Origin: a virus
Length of the DNA stretch: 33,113 bases
Virus record (IMG/VR): IMGVR_UViG_3300048928_000655
Span: 1-33,113 of that record
Reading direction: 5' to 3' (one strand)
Position numbers and translations under genes: made by a program. A model generated the notes under the pieces. It had not been told where the DNA came from. It did not search any database and saw nothing but the letters and a program-made list of their open reading frames with translations. Shown piece by piece: positions 1 through 8,144 of this stretch; positions within the stretch are counted from its first letter, which is position 1, and each line of letters begins with the position of its first letter.

Positions 1-2259
1 ATGGTTTCTGTCGTCGCAGTTCAGCAGGAGGGCAACGCCTCCATCGTCGCCGGTCTGAGCCCGGAAGACAGCGCGCGCGTGCTGGAGGCGCTGGCCTTCG
101 TCGAGCCGATTTATCGCGGCAAGCCGATCACGTCGGGGCAGGATGCGCTGGCGTTCGTGCAAGGCGTGGCCGGCGTGCTGACGGCGCTCAACGTCGACGC
201 CGAAACACGCATCGCGGGGTTGCTATTCGAGCTGCATCTGCTTGATCTCGATGTGGCTGCGACAATTGAAGAGCGCTACGGCAAGGACATCGGCGACCTG
301 GTCGCCGGCGTGCGTCAGCTGATGCGTTTCCACGGCCTGACCTTCCAGCAGCCGCAGGAAGTCCTGCGCGGCAAGAACGCCGCGCAACAGGCCGCGGCGC
401 AGATCGAGACGCTGCGCAAGATGCTGCTGGCGATGGCCACCGACATGCGCGTGGTGCTGGTGCGCCTGGCCTCGCGCGTGACGACCTTGCGCTACTTCGC
501 CGAAAACAAGATGGAGAACGAGACCACCGCGCAGTATGCGCGCGAGACTTTCGATCTCTATGCGCCGCTGGCCAATCGCCTCGGCATCTGGCAGCTCAAA
601 TGGGAACTGGAGGATCTGTCCTTCCGCTTCATCGAGCCGGTCACGTACAAGCGCATCGCCAAGATGCTCGAAGAGAAGCGCATCGAGCGCGCCGAGTTTG
701 TCGCCACCGCCATCGAACGCCTGCGCACCGAACTGACCACCGCCGACATCAAGGCGGAGGTCTCGGGCCGCCCCAAGCACATCTACAGCATCTGGAACAA
801 GATGCGCGGCAAGTCCATCGATTTCTCCGAGCTGTACGACGTGCGCGCTTTCCGCGTCATCGTCGACGACGTCAAGGATTGCTACACGGTGCTCGGCATC
901 ATCCACAACATCTGGGTGCCGATTCCCAAGGAATTCGACGATTACATTTCGCGTCCCAAGCAGAACGGCTACCAGTCGCTGCACACCGTGGTGGTGGCCG
1001 AAGACGGCCGTCCGCTGGAAGTGCAGATCCGCACGCGCGAGATGCACCACTTCGCCGAATACGGCGTGGCGGCGCACTGGCGCTACAAGGAAAGCGGCGG
1101 TTCCAATTTCGCCGCGCAGAAGTACGACGAAAAGATCGCCTGGCTGCGCCAGCTGCTGGCATGGAAGAGCGAGGTGTCGGACGCTGTCGTGGAGCAGGAA
1201 GAAGTGCGCCGCGACTGGGTCGAGAAGCTCAAGTCGACTACGCTCGACGAACGTATCTATGTGCTGACCCCGCAGGCGCGCGTGATCGAATTGCCGAGCG
1301 GCGCCACGCCGATCGACTTCGCCTATCACCTGCACAGCGACGTCGGCCATCGCTGCCGCGGCGCACGCGTCGACGGCGTCATGGTGCCGCTCAATACGCC
1401 GCTCAAGAACGGTCAGACCGTCGACATCATCACCGTCAAGAGCGGCCCCGGCGTCGGTCCGTCGCGCGACTGGCTGAGTGCAGGTTATGCCGCCAGTTCG
1501 CGCACGCGCTCCAAAGTGCGCGCCTGGTTCAACGCCATCGAACAGGAAGAAACGCTCGCGCACGGCCGTACCGTGCTGGAAAAAACGCTGCAGCGCGAAG
1601 GCAAGACTGCGGTCAACCTGGAAGAACTGGCGCACAAGCTCGGCTTCGGCAAGGTCGATGATCTGTGCCTGTCGCTGGGCAAGGATGAGTTCAGCCCGCG
1701 CCAGATCGAGCAGATGCTGCATGAAGGCGAGGAGGGCAAGGAGAACCGCCAGACCGAACCCGACGAAGCCTCCATCACGCGCAAAAGCCGCGCCTCGAGC
1801 GTGGTGCAGGGCGCCAAGTCCGGTGTGCTGGTGGTCGGCACCGAAGGCCTGATGACACAGCTGGCTCGTTGCTGCAAGCCGGCGCCACCGGATACCATCG
1901 TGGGCTTCGTCACGCGCGGCAAGGGCGTGTCGATTCATCGGCTGACCTGCAAGAATTTCACCGAGATGAGCAGCAAGGCGCCCGAACGCGTGATCCAGAC
2001 GGAATGGGGCGCTTCCGGCAAGGACACGGTCTACCCGGTCGACATTTTCGTGCTGGCGGGTGATCGCCAGGGTTTGCTGCGCGATATTTCGGAAATCTTC
2101 CTGCGTGAAAAGATCAACGTCATCGGCGTCAGCACGCAAAGCATGAAGGGACAGGCGCGCATGGGCTTTACCGCCGAGATCGGTTCGACCGCGCAATTGC
2201 AGAAGGCGCTGACCGTGATCCGCGAGGTGAAGGGCGTGCTGGAAGCCAGGCGGCAGTAA
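1..2259 (+). CDS. relA: RelA, GTP pyrophosphokinase (ppGpp synthetase I)
   Basis: Synthesises (p)ppGpp from ATP and GDP/GTP on stalled ribosomes (stringent response). The 752-residue protein has the RelA/SpoT domain order. An N-terminal HD hydrolase fold at about residues 30-190 lacks the His-Asp pair (it reads GLLFELHL near residue 73). The synthetase domain spans about 240-390 with the acidic EFDD motif at residues 311-314, which marks monofunctional RelA rather than bifunctional SpoT. A TGS domain starts near 417 (ERIYVLTP), a zinc-finger-like segment holds Cys624-Cys625, and a C-terminal ACT domain covers about 680-750. The first codon is the first base of the window, so an upstream start and the promoter cannot be judged; the length is normal for RelA. 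This is host DNA: it reads toward the tRNA and the prophage integrase reads against it. No clear terminator is visible after the stop. Confidence 0.96.
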   Translation: MVSVVAVQQEGNASIVAGLSPEDSARVLEALAFVEPIYRGKPITSGQDALAFVQGVAGVLTALNVDAETRIAGLLFELHLLDLDVAATIEERYGKDIGDLVAGVRQLMRFHGLTFQQPQEVLRGKNAAQQAAAQIETLRKMLLAMATDMRVVLVRLASRVTTLRYFAENKMENETTAQYARETFDLYAPLANRLGIWQLKWELEDLSFRFIEPVTYKRIAKMLEEKRIERAEFVATAIERLRTELTTADIKAEVSGRPKHIYSIWNKMRGKSIDFSELYDVRAFRVIVDDVKDCYTVLGIIHNIWVPIPKEFDDYISRPKQNGYQSLHTVVVAEDGRPLEVQIRTREMHHFAEYGVAAHWRYKESGGSNFAAQKYDEKIAWLRQLLAWKSEVSDAVVEQEEVRRDWVEKLKSTTLDERIYVLTPQARVIELPSGATPIDFAYHLHSDVGHRCRGARVDGVMVPLNTPLKNGQTVDIITVKSGPGVGPSRDWLSAGYAASSRTRSKVRAWFNAIEQEETLAHGRTVLEKTLQREGKTAVNLEELAHKLGFGKVDDLCLSLGKDEFSPRQIEQMLHEGEEGKENRQTEPDEASITRKSRASSVVQGAKSGVLVVGTEGLMTQLARCCKPAPPDTIVGFVTRGKGVSIHRLTCKNFTEMSSKAPERVIQTEWGASGKDTVYPVDIFVLAGDRQGLLRDISEIFLREKINVIGVSTQSMKGQARMGFTAEIGSTAQLQKALTVIREVKGVLEARRQ

Positions 2260-2330
2260 GGATTGCGGGCGGGTGCCTGGTTTTTGGAAAGCTGTACGAG
2301 AAGATATTTTCAAAAACTTTTCGCCAAGAC

Positions 2331-2359
2331 TAGCCAAAAATAAAAAATGCCCCTATAAT
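2331..2359 (+). promoter_or_regulatory. sigma70-type promoter of tRNA-Val
   Basis: A perfect -10 box TATAAT (2354-2359) lies 17 bp downstream of TAGCCA (2331-2336, 4 of 6 matches to TTGACA). The expected start, near 2366, is a few bases before the mature tRNA 5' end at 2374. It lies on the host side of the attachment site, so prophage integration leaves it intact. Confidence 0.65.
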
Positions 2360-2373
2360 CTCGCTTCTTCACT

Positions 2374-2450
2374 AGGCGCGTAGCTCAGCTGGTTAGAGCA
2401 CTACCTTGACATGGTAGGGGTCGTTGGTTCGAGTCCAATCGTGCCTACCA
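2374..2450 (+). tRNA. tRNA-Val (anticodon GAC)
   Basis: A 77-nt cloverleaf with encoded CCA. The acceptor arm AGGCGCG (2374-2380) pairs with CGTGCCT (2440-2446) with one G-T wobble, followed by ACCA. The TAGCTCAG D-arm is typical. The anticodon stem CTACC/GGTAG encloses the loop TTGACAT with anticodon GAC, which reads the valine codon GUC. The T-arm contains GGTTCGAGTCC. The gene is complete although the prophage is inserted at its 3' end, because the phage attachment core restores that half. Confidence 0.96.
2393..2450. other. candidate attL core in the tRNA-Val 3' half
   Basis: The integrase gene lies directly against the tRNA and its last codons (2393-2450) lie inside the tRNA, which is the usual arrangement when a tyrosine integrase uses a tRNA 3' end as attB. 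Only one copy of this sequence is in the window; the matching attR should lie past the right edge as a partial copy of the tRNA 3' half. The exact core limits cannot be drawn from one junction. Confidence 0.6.
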
Positions 2451-3619
2451 GTATTCTCGGTGTTTCCGGGCATGCTGGGATTATTTTGGGATAGTGACCC
2501 ATTCAGTATCGCTTCCATCTTGGCCTTTTCCCGGCCTCGATCGGCAGCATCAATCCATTTTGCGTACGTCGTGAAAACCATCTTGGGATTAGCATGGCCA
2601 AGCTGGCGAGCGATGTATGCAGGGTTGACTCCTGACATCAGCGCAATCGTTGCGTAGGTGTGCCTGGTCTGATAGGCGCGCCGGTGTCGAATTCCCTTTC
2701 TCTTCAAAGTCGGTGCCCAGTAGTGGTCTCTTTGCGACCGCTCGTCATGCCATGGCTTGCCCGTTACCGGGTTCTCAAACACTTCCTCTGTCTTCAAATA
2801 GGTGTGTTGCCTCATCGTGCGCAGCGCATTCATGGCGCGCTCGACCAGGTCGACGTCGCGGGTCTCGCTCGTCTTGAGCGCCTTGACGGTTCCCTTGAAC
2901 GTCTTGGCAACCTGGATGCGGATGGTGCCATGGTTCCAGTCAATATCCTGCCAGCGCACGGCGATCGCTTCCTCCGGCCGCACGCCTGTCGTAAACATGA
3001 ACTCGAAATAGGCGACGACTCTCGGATCGTATTGCTGTGCCATGTGCGCCAGCACGGACTCCATCTCTTCGGCGCTCAACGGATCCGGAGGTGACTTCTG
3101 GTGCTTGGTGTTGTTGACGCCGCGCATGGGGTTGTCCAGCTCCGGGCGGTCGCGGCCGAGCAATTCAAACAGGCCGCGCAGCGGTATGAGGTAGTTGTTG
3201 CACAGCTTGGCCGTTGGCCAAGGGTGCGAGCCGACGACGCCGGCGATTTCACTGTGGGGGATCGCGGCCAGCGATCGATCAGGTCCGAACTTCTTTTGCC
3301 AAAAGATTAGGGCATTCTTGTATTGCGATAGCGTTGCAGCGGAGAGGCGCCCCTTGGATGCCAGCCATTGATCCGACATCTGTTTCAACGTGACGTCGGC
3401 GTTCGGTTCGCTCTTCGCGATCGCCGAGTTGGGGAAGTAGGTGGCATAGTCAAAGATGCCGGCGGCGATCTTCTTCTTGATCTCGTCCGCCAGCCTGGTG
3501 GCGTACTTGATGTTGGCCGGGGTCGGCTCCATGTTCTCCAGCGTCTCCTTACGCTGCTTGCCCTGCCAGCTGAAGACGATCCGGATGCTGCGCTCACGGA
3601 CTTCTATCCCTCGACCCAT
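2393..3619 (-). CDS. int: phage tyrosine site-specific integrase
   Basis: Catalyses integration and excision between attP and the tRNA-Val attB. The 408-aa protein starts with a DUF3596-type arm-binding domain (MGRGIEVRERSIRIVFSWQG), followed by a core-binding helical domain (about 75-175) and the catalytic domain. Visible catalytic positions are Arg in TGVRPEE, the segment YQTRHTYA (Tyr where many relatives have His of HxxR, common in this subfamily), His in LGHA and the nucleophile Tyr in TTYAKW. GGAG lies about 8 bases before the ATG. The start overlaps the excisionase end by 16 bp, and the gene is the last of the leftward operon. The final 19 or so codons (from about residue 390) and the stop lie within the tRNA gene, so the C-terminal tail after TRTNDPYH is read antisense from tRNA sequence. 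Confidence 0.93.
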   Translation of the reverse strand: MGRGIEVRERSIRIVFSWQGKQRKETLENMEPTPANIKYATRLADEIKKKIAAGIFDYATYFPNSAIAKSEPNADVTLKQMSDQWLASKGRLSAATLSQYKNALIFWQKKFGPDRSLAAIPHSEIAGVVGSHPWPTAKLCNNYLIPLRGLFELLGRDRPELDNPMRGVNNTKHQKSPPDPLSAEEMESVLAHMAQQYDPRVVAYFEFMFTTGVRPEEAIAVRWQDIDWNHGTIRIQVAKTFKGTVKALKTSETRDVDLVERAMNALRTMRQHTYLKTEEVFENPVTGKPWHDERSQRDHYWAPTLKRKGIRHRRAYQTRHTYATIALMSGVNPAYIARQLGHANPKMVFTTYAKWIDAADRGREKAKMEAILNGSLSQNNPSMPGNTENTGRHDWTRTNDPYHVKVVL

Positions 3620-3795
3620 TTGTAATACTCCAACATGTTGATATTGATATGCCCGTCAGGGGCGCGTCTGTAGTGCTTGCCTTCAATCCATACGCCGGAT
3701 TCTATCTTGCGCCGCACCGCCTTGTCAGAATAGCCTGTGAGCGCACAGAACGCCGGAATCAGCACCCACACCACCTGCACTGCGACCGCGTTCAT
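3604..3795 (-). CDS. xis: excisionase-like small DNA-binding protein
   Basis: A 63-aa protein with the pattern of phage excisionases of the winged-helix/MerR-like type: FCALTGYSDKAVRRKIESG (helix-turn-helix), then GVW.EGKHYRRAPDGHI and a C-terminal EYYKWVEG. The family directs integrase toward excision by bending the att arm sites. The ATG at 3795 was chosen over an upstream in-frame start because it overlaps the stop of the preceding gene (ATGA) and the upstream extension (Arg/His-rich, out-of-frame shadow of the next gene) does not look like protein. It sits directly before integrase, and co-transcription would deliver both excision proteins together. Confidence 0.78.
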   Translation of the reverse strand: MNAVAVQVVWVLIPAFCALTGYSDKAVRRKIESGVWIEGKHYRRAPDGHININMLEYYKWVEG

Positions 3796-4034
3796 GGCAT
3801 CACCTCGGCGACCGCCTGCGCGGCGGGATTCTTGCGCTGCTTCGTGAGCCAGCGTTCTTTCTTGGCGACCATCTTCGGGTCGTTGCAGTAACAGTCCTTG
3901 CACCAGGAGTGCGCCTTGCCCTGGCTGAAGAAAAAGAACTCTTTGTCTTCGGGCCAGTATTCCAGACATTTGGAACAGAGGATCTCGGTGCCGAGTTCGG
4001 TGTCGATGCGCGGCCGCGTTGACGGGCGGCTCAC
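3792..4034 (-). CDS. small zinc-ribbon-like phage protein
   Basis: An 80-aa protein of unknown function. It has two CxxC pairs, CSKC (about residue 20) and CKDC (about 45), separated by a segment rich in aromatic residues (YWPEDKEFFFF), a layout typical of small phage zinc-binding proteins of the HNH-associated/zinc-ribbon type, but no His catalytic motif is present. The C-terminal third is basic (KKERWLTKQRK), so nucleic acid binding is plausible. The start is GTG at 4034, overlapping the upstream stop by GTGA; its own stop overlaps the excisionase start by ATGA. Confidence 0.7.
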   Translation of the reverse strand: MSRPSTRPRIDTELGTEILCSKCLEYWPEDKEFFFFSQGKAHSWCKDCYCNDPKMVAKKERWLTKQRKNPAAQAVAEVMP

Positions 4035-4216
4035 GATCTAACCTCGGCAGTGGCGCGGTCGTCCGTGTCGCCATTGGCTGCCGCCTGCAGCGCCATCCAT
4101 GTCTTAAACCCTTCGCGTCGTGCCAGCACCTCAAGTGCTTGGCAGTGGGTCAGGTCGGACGTCTTGCGCATGTGGCGTGCTTCCAGCTTCAGAGACTCGA
4201 TTTGCTTAGGGGTCAT
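4031..4216 (-). CDS. small phage protein of unknown function
   Basis: A 61-aa helical protein (MTPKQIESLKLEARHMRKT...) with the segment QALEVLARREGFKTWMAL, a short motif repeatedly seen in small phage and plasmid proteins. No function is assigned. The ATG at 4216 shares its first base with the TGA of the preceding gene (TGATG). An alternative ATG at 4225 lies only a base or two after GGAGGG, too close for normal initiation, so the downstream start is preferred. Its end overlaps the next gene by 4 bp. Confidence 0.62.
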   Translation of the reverse strand: MTPKQIESLKLEARHMRKTSDLTHCQALEVLARREGFKTWMALQAAANGDTDDRATAEVRS

Positions 4217-5268
4217 CACTTCCATACCCTCCACTTTGCGGACTTCTCCCACGTCTCCAGATCCTCCTTCGACGCCGGCGACAAGGCCTCGACTCCCGCG
4301 AACGTGTAGCCACCCATGCATTGATCACCGTGCCAGCCGCCAGCATGGGGTGCTCGCAGTCGCATGAGGGCGGTCGATCCGGAGCCGTAACGCACGATAT
4401 CGCCAGCACGGAAGCCGTCGAGACGTTTTACGTGGGTTTCCAGACGGTGCACCTGACGCTTGACTGCTGCAGCGAATAGTTCGCCGAAGTGGCGGTTCAG
4501 TACAGGGGCGCAGGCGGCAATCGCTCCCAGCTTCATACGCGCCCCCACGGCCCCCACAGTGATGCCGTCAAGCCTTTTGACGGCAGTCTGCAGGGGTGAA
4601 GTTCCGGTCGGCCCTTGCTGCTCCAGTACGGCCTTCTGCGAGGCCGATTTTAGTGCGGATCGATCGAGGCGCTCGATCTCCGCAAGGATCAGGGCAGCGG
4701 CTTTTTCCAGATTGCGGCGCTTGCCGCCGTTGGGTTTCCACCACCTATGGCTCCACGGCCATCGCTGTTGGTCGCCGGCCTCGCGCCAGCTCATGTAGCC
4801 TTGCGCGTAACAGATTGCGGCTTCCACCATCTCGCCGCCGCTGTGTAAGTCGTCATTCTCGGGCGTCCAACCCTCAACGGACTTCTGACGATTGCGCTCG
4901 GCAAGAACGTCACACGCTGCAGGCGTCTGCCTTGTCGGCGGGGAAGGCTGATGCGGGGCAACGTGCGCTAGTACCGTCATGAGATCGTCGGTCCAAGACG
5001 GGTAGGGCGGCTCTCCACCTGCCTGAGCCGCTCGATCATACTCGGCACGCGCATCGATGGCCTGAATCGTCAGGCGACTTCTCGCGCCGTGCAGACTGAC
5101 GGCGTCCGGACCGGTGTAGAAGTACGCCACTAGTGTGGACTCAACAGGAAGGCGACCGAGGGCGAAGCGGACGACGTCGCGCATGCCGGGGCTGGAAGCA
5201 AGGCCGAGATCCTCTGGATTGAGGATCTGCTGGAGGAGGGCTGTAATCCGTGGGTCGATGGTCGTCAT
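4216..5268 (-). CDS. two-module phage protein of unknown function
   Basis: A 350-aa protein without a safe functional assignment. Three parts are visible: an N-terminal region (1-110); a central block near residues 115-200 with the recurring phage pattern DVLAERNRQKSVEGWTPENDD and then WPW..RWWKP, ending in the helix LEKAAALILAEIERLDR; and a C-terminal block with DIVRYGSGSTALMRL..PHAGGWHG and SKEDLETWEKSAKWR. The central block resembles all-alpha phage proteins often placed near MazG-like pyrophosphohydrolases, but no metal-binding EExxE motif is clear, so enzymatic activity is not claimed. The C-terminal block also occurs as a separate small protein in related phages as far as I recall, so this may be a fusion. 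It is coupled by ATGA to the upstream gene. Confidence 0.8.
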   Translation of the reverse strand: MTTIDPRITALLQQILNPEDLGLASSPGMRDVVRFALGRLPVESTLVAYFYTGPDAVSLHGARSRLTIQAIDARAEYDRAAQAGGEPPYPSWTDDLMTVLAHVAPHQPSPPTRQTPAACDVLAERNRQKSVEGWTPENDDLHSGGEMVEAAICYAQGYMSWREAGDQQRWPWSHRWWKPNGGKRRNLEKAAALILAEIERLDRSALKSASQKAVLEQQGPTGTSPLQTAVKRLDGITVGAVGARMKLGAIAACAPVLNRHFGELFAAAVKRQVHRLETHVKRLDGFRAGDIVRYGSGSTALMRLRAPHAGGWHGDQCMGGYTFAGVEALSPASKEDLETWEKSAKWRVWK

Positions 5269-5708
5269 GGTGCCTCCGCCGCAGTCTGGATCAGGGCGTC
5301 GACGTAGTTCAGATTCATCGTCCGTGTCTCTGCCTTCAAGATCGCCAGCGCTTCACGCACCAGGTCGATGTCCGATTGAAAAATCATCATGCCGTACTTG
5401 AACTTGTTGGCCAGCTGACGGAGCGGGGCGGTCGGCATTTCGCGTTCGGAGATGTGCGCATGCAACTCGTACACCTCGGCGAAGCCAGCGATCGCTGGCG
5501 CGAGTTCGTACCATTCATGGCTGCTCGGCACCTGAAATACTGCAGTGTTGCCCTCGGCGTCGATATCGCCAGTCGTCTGGATAGTGGTGACGATCTGCTC
5601 CATCTGGCCGAACGCCGTGGCGAGTTTCCAGGGCATGCTTGCAATGGTGCGGGTGCCTGGGTCGATCCGCTTATGTGCGCGGCGGTCGCGTCGATTCCAG
5701 CGGCTCAT
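5265..5708 (-). CDS. phage protein of unknown function
   Basis: A 147-aa soluble protein. It starts MSRWNRRDRRAHKRI, a very basic N-terminus, followed by a mixed alpha/beta body without Cys clusters or membrane segments. The ATG at 5708 overlaps the ParB-like gene's stop by ATGA and was preferred over an upstream in-frame start that would run 66 bases into that gene. Position directly behind the ParB-like gene and coupled translation suggest a possible partner role, but nothing in the sequence proves it. Confidence 0.75.
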   Translation of the reverse strand: MSRWNRRDRRAHKRIDPGTRTIASMPWKLATAFGQMEQIVTTIQTTGDIDAEGNTAVFQVPSSHEWYELAPAIAGFAEVYELHAHISEREMPTAPLRQLANKFKYGMMIFQSDIDLVREALAILKAETRTMNLNYVDALIQTAAEAP

Positions 5709-7810
5709 TTTTCCTCCTTCGCGGTAGCGGTGTTCTTTTCTGCGGCCAGTTGTTCCGGCGTCTTGAACGGCCATGCGGACTTGGAAGGAGCCACCGGCTT
5801 GCTCAATGCGAACTCTGCAGCGCCGGCTTCGCGTTCAAACTTGGCGCGCTGAGCGCGACCGATGTTCCAGTGATCGTGCGTCGGCTCGGTCAGCGGGTAG
5901 GGATTCTCTTTCGACAGGTCGGTGCAGTCGTAGCCCTCCTTGTATGCAGGCTGCTTGTCCACATCAACCATGGACCAGTCCTGTTTCTTCGGATCTGCCG
6001 CAGGCGTCGCGGCGGGAGGGGTAGCTGCGGCGGGCTTGGCCGTTGCAGCAGCCTTCTTCGCCTTCGCAGGCGCTTTTGTTGCTGCAGGCTTAGCTGCCGC
6101 AGCGGTAGTCTTTGGTGCGGCGGCGTGAGCGTCGCTCTTGGCCCCTTTCGGTGTGGCAGTAGCGGGCTTCTTCTCCTTCTCCTTGGCCGCTGCCTTGATG
6201 CGTTCTGCGCGGAGCTTGCTGTTCGCTGCAGCCGTAGCTTCGGCCTTGTGTTGAGCTTTTGTCTTCGCCGCGTCGACGCCGTGTCGTTTTGCTGCCTCTG
6301 CCAGATCCGTAGGCATGTCGTCGTTATTGTTGTAGTAGCTGTTTGCTTGCGTGGAGCCGAAGATCGAAGCCGTCCAGATGACGTCTGCCAGTTGGCCAGT
6401 GCTGAGCGACAACAGCTTCTCTGCAAGTTCCTTTCGGCCTTCGTAGGTTGCAAGGCTGACGTCCCAACCAAGATACTTGACCAGCTTGCGGAGCGTGTTG
6501 TTCTCAGTGCGATGCAAGACATGGGCGCAGACCATCTGCCAGTCTTCAAATTGTGGACCCTTATCTTGCATCTTCGTCCGCACTTGGGAGAGCACGTCGA
6601 GGCGAATTTCTGTATTCAGTTTGGCCTTGCGGATGGCTTCTTTCTCGGATGCGCTCTGAGAGCTGACACTCTTGACCGATACGCCGAGATCCTTCATCAG
6701 GGGCTTGAGATCATCCATGCGGATGACTTCGACGACGTCCTGCGTGTGTGGGTTCCGGGCGACGATTGGGTCAATGCCAGCGGCCTTGGCGAGCTGAGCA
6801 AAGGTGCGTTTCTTAGGATCGGAATAGCAGGTGTCAGATGGCTTTTCAAAGCCGTCGCCCAGCGATGAATAGTATTGCGGGAATATCTTCTTTGCCGCAG
6901 TTGAGTCTTCGATGACGACACGGCCTGCTTCCTTGGCCCTGTTGATCTTTATCGTCGACCAGGCGGAACGCTTTTGTGCGAAGCAGGCGGTGTCCGTGCA
7001 GACGTCTGCACTGTCGACATCTGGAAACAAGTCAGGGTTGTTACCCGTACGCTTCGTGCACGTTGTGCACGCGCCGACCTTCGGCAGTAGCTTCTCGTCT
7101 TTGGGATTGAAGGGAGCCTCTTTCAATTTCAACATGAACTTGCGCTGGATGGTTGCGATAGCCACACGCTGAGAGACTGGGTCTCGGTTCTTATTGCCGG
7201 CAATATCCTCGCATGCCTCCATTTGCAACTTCGCTCCTGGGATCCGCGCAATCAGAACGGCCAGCGACGGCGTGAGACTTTTTGCGTAGAACAGTTTGCG
7301 AGCGCCATCGCACAAGTCCAGCAGCTTCATGCTCGCGTCGACGTATGCCTTGCTGCGGTTGATCTTGGCTGCAAGGTCGACGCGTTTGTACCCGTAGGTT
7401 TTGATCAGTTGCTCGAAACCCTCTGCTTCCTCCAATGGATGAAGGTCGCGCCGCTGCAGGTTTTCCAGCACCTGAATTTCATACACTTGCTGATCCGTCA
7501 GGGTGCGAATCAGAACCGGAATCTTCGTGAGGCCTGCGATGCCGGATGCTCTCCAGCGCTGCTCGCCAGCTACCACTTCCAAGTCTTGCGGCTCGGCCTT
7601 AGTCGGGGTAACGCGGCGCATCAGAATCGGTTGAATGATGCCGTGATCCTTGATGCTACCTGCCAGTTCTTTCAGGAAGCTGTCGTCGAAGAATTTGCGA
7701 GGATTGGTTTTTGAGGCGCGAGTGCGACTACGCTCTACGATGTCAAACTCATTGTCGTTGACGAGTTCAAATTTGCCATCGATGGCGGGCGTGGTGGTGG
7801 CGATTTCCAT
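5705..7810 (-). CDS. ParB/Spo0J-like nuclease-fold protein (PRTRC ParB-like), large
   Basis: A 701-aa protein with a clear ParB N-terminal domain: NPRK at residues 36-39, GEQRWRA at 82-88 and ENLQRRDLHPLEEA at 116-129, the three conserved boxes that bind CTP in ParB clamps, followed by a helical DNA-binding region (VDLAAKINRSKAYVDASMKLL). A Cys cluster near residues 250-283 (CTTC, then C-x4-C) may bind zinc, as in PRTRC-type ParB proteins. The C-terminal third has a lysine/alanine/proline-rich linker (about 540-630), histone-tail-like, then a short conserved end. No ParA gene is in the window. The ATG at 7810 was chosen for the AAGGA about 7 bases upstream. In known families such proteins load at parS palindromes and spread; one copy of the recurring palindrome lies inside this gene (6996-7011). 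A function in partition, DNA compaction or regulation is open. Confidence 0.85.
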   Translation of the reverse strand: MEIATTTPAIDGKFELVNDNEFDIVERSRTRASKTNPRKFFDDSFLKELAGSIKDHGIIQPILMRRVTPTKAEPQDLEVVAGEQRWRASGIAGLTKIPVLIRTLTDQQVYEIQVLENLQRRDLHPLEEAEGFEQLIKTYGYKRVDLAAKINRSKAYVDASMKLLDLCDGARKLFYAKSLTPSLAVLIARIPGAKLQMEACEDIAGNKNRDPVSQRVAIATIQRKFMLKLKEAPFNPKDEKLLPKVGACTTCTKRTGNNPDLFPDVDSADVCTDTACFAQKRSAWSTIKINRAKEAGRVVIEDSTAAKKIFPQYYSSLGDGFEKPSDTCYSDPKKRTFAQLAKAAGIDPIVARNPHTQDVVEVIRMDDLKPLMKDLGVSVKSVSSQSASEKEAIRKAKLNTEIRLDVLSQVRTKMQDKGPQFEDWQMVCAHVLHRTENNTLRKLVKYLGWDVSLATYEGRKELAEKLLSLSTGQLADVIWTASIFGSTQANSYYNNNDDMPTDLAEAAKRHGVDAAKTKAQHKAEATAAANSKLRAERIKAAAKEKEKKPATATPKGAKSDAHAAAPKTTAAAAKPAATKAPAKAKKAAATAKPAAATPPAATPAADPKKQDWSMVDVDKQPAYKEGYDCTDLSKENPYPLTEPTHDHWNIGRAQRAKFEREAGAAEFALSKPVAPSKSAWPFKTPEQLAAEKNTATAKEEK
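6996..7011. repeat. dispersed palindrome copy 1, GTGCAGACGTCTGCAC
   Basis: A perfect 16-bp palindrome inside the ParB-like gene, at the codons for its Cys-rich segment. It is read there as GCA GAC GTC TGC, a different codon phase from the other genic copies. Same core as positions 8479, 14825, 21996 and 28007. Confidence 0.9.
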
Positions 7811-7838
7811 GTGTTTTCCTTGGTTAGATGATGGGGCG

Positions 7839-8144
7839 TCAGACGTTTTCAGGGACGTAGAAAAGCAAAGCGCCAGAGGCGCCAACGGTGCGGTCGAGGC
7901 GGGGAAGGGTTACGGTGATCTGCCACGCGGTGCTGCCCTGCAGGCGCGGGGCCTGAAGAGCGCGCACCGGGGCGCTGACTTCGTAGCCCTTCGCTTCCAT
8001 GCGAGTGATCACCTTCGCAAGCGAGTTGGATTCGTCGCGAAGCAGGAGAGCGCCATGAGCTGCGCCGGCGTCGATTGCGTCGCTCAATGCCTGGATGGTG
8101 ATCAGGGCGGCCGGCGCTGGCATAAGAGGATGGTCCCGGCTCAT
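7839..8144 (-). CDS. small phage protein of unknown function
   Basis: A 101-aa protein with no recognised domain; alternating helical and strand segments, no Cys pairs and no membrane segment. The ATG at 8144 (MSRDHPLMPAP) is chosen because it overlaps the upstream stop by ATGA; the longer in-frame extension is a shadow of the neighbouring gene. It ends 28 bases before the ParB-like start, the only true gap in this operon, and that gap holds the ribosome binding site of the ParB-like gene. Confidence 0.68.
   Translation of the reverse strand: MSRDHPLMPAPAALITIQALSDAIDAGAAHGALLLRDESNSLAKVITRMEAKGYEVSAPVRALQAPRLQGSTAWQITVTLPRLDRTVGASGALLFYVPENV

Noticed and set aside
223-2337. 704-codon open frame antisense to relA
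   Set aside because: It is the mirror of a well-supported relA with high third-position GC; translation is rich in Arg, His and Ala with no domain.
6361-6400. Sequence near 6379 resembling half of the palindrome (GACGTCTGCC)
   Set aside because: Only one arm matches; not counted as a copy.
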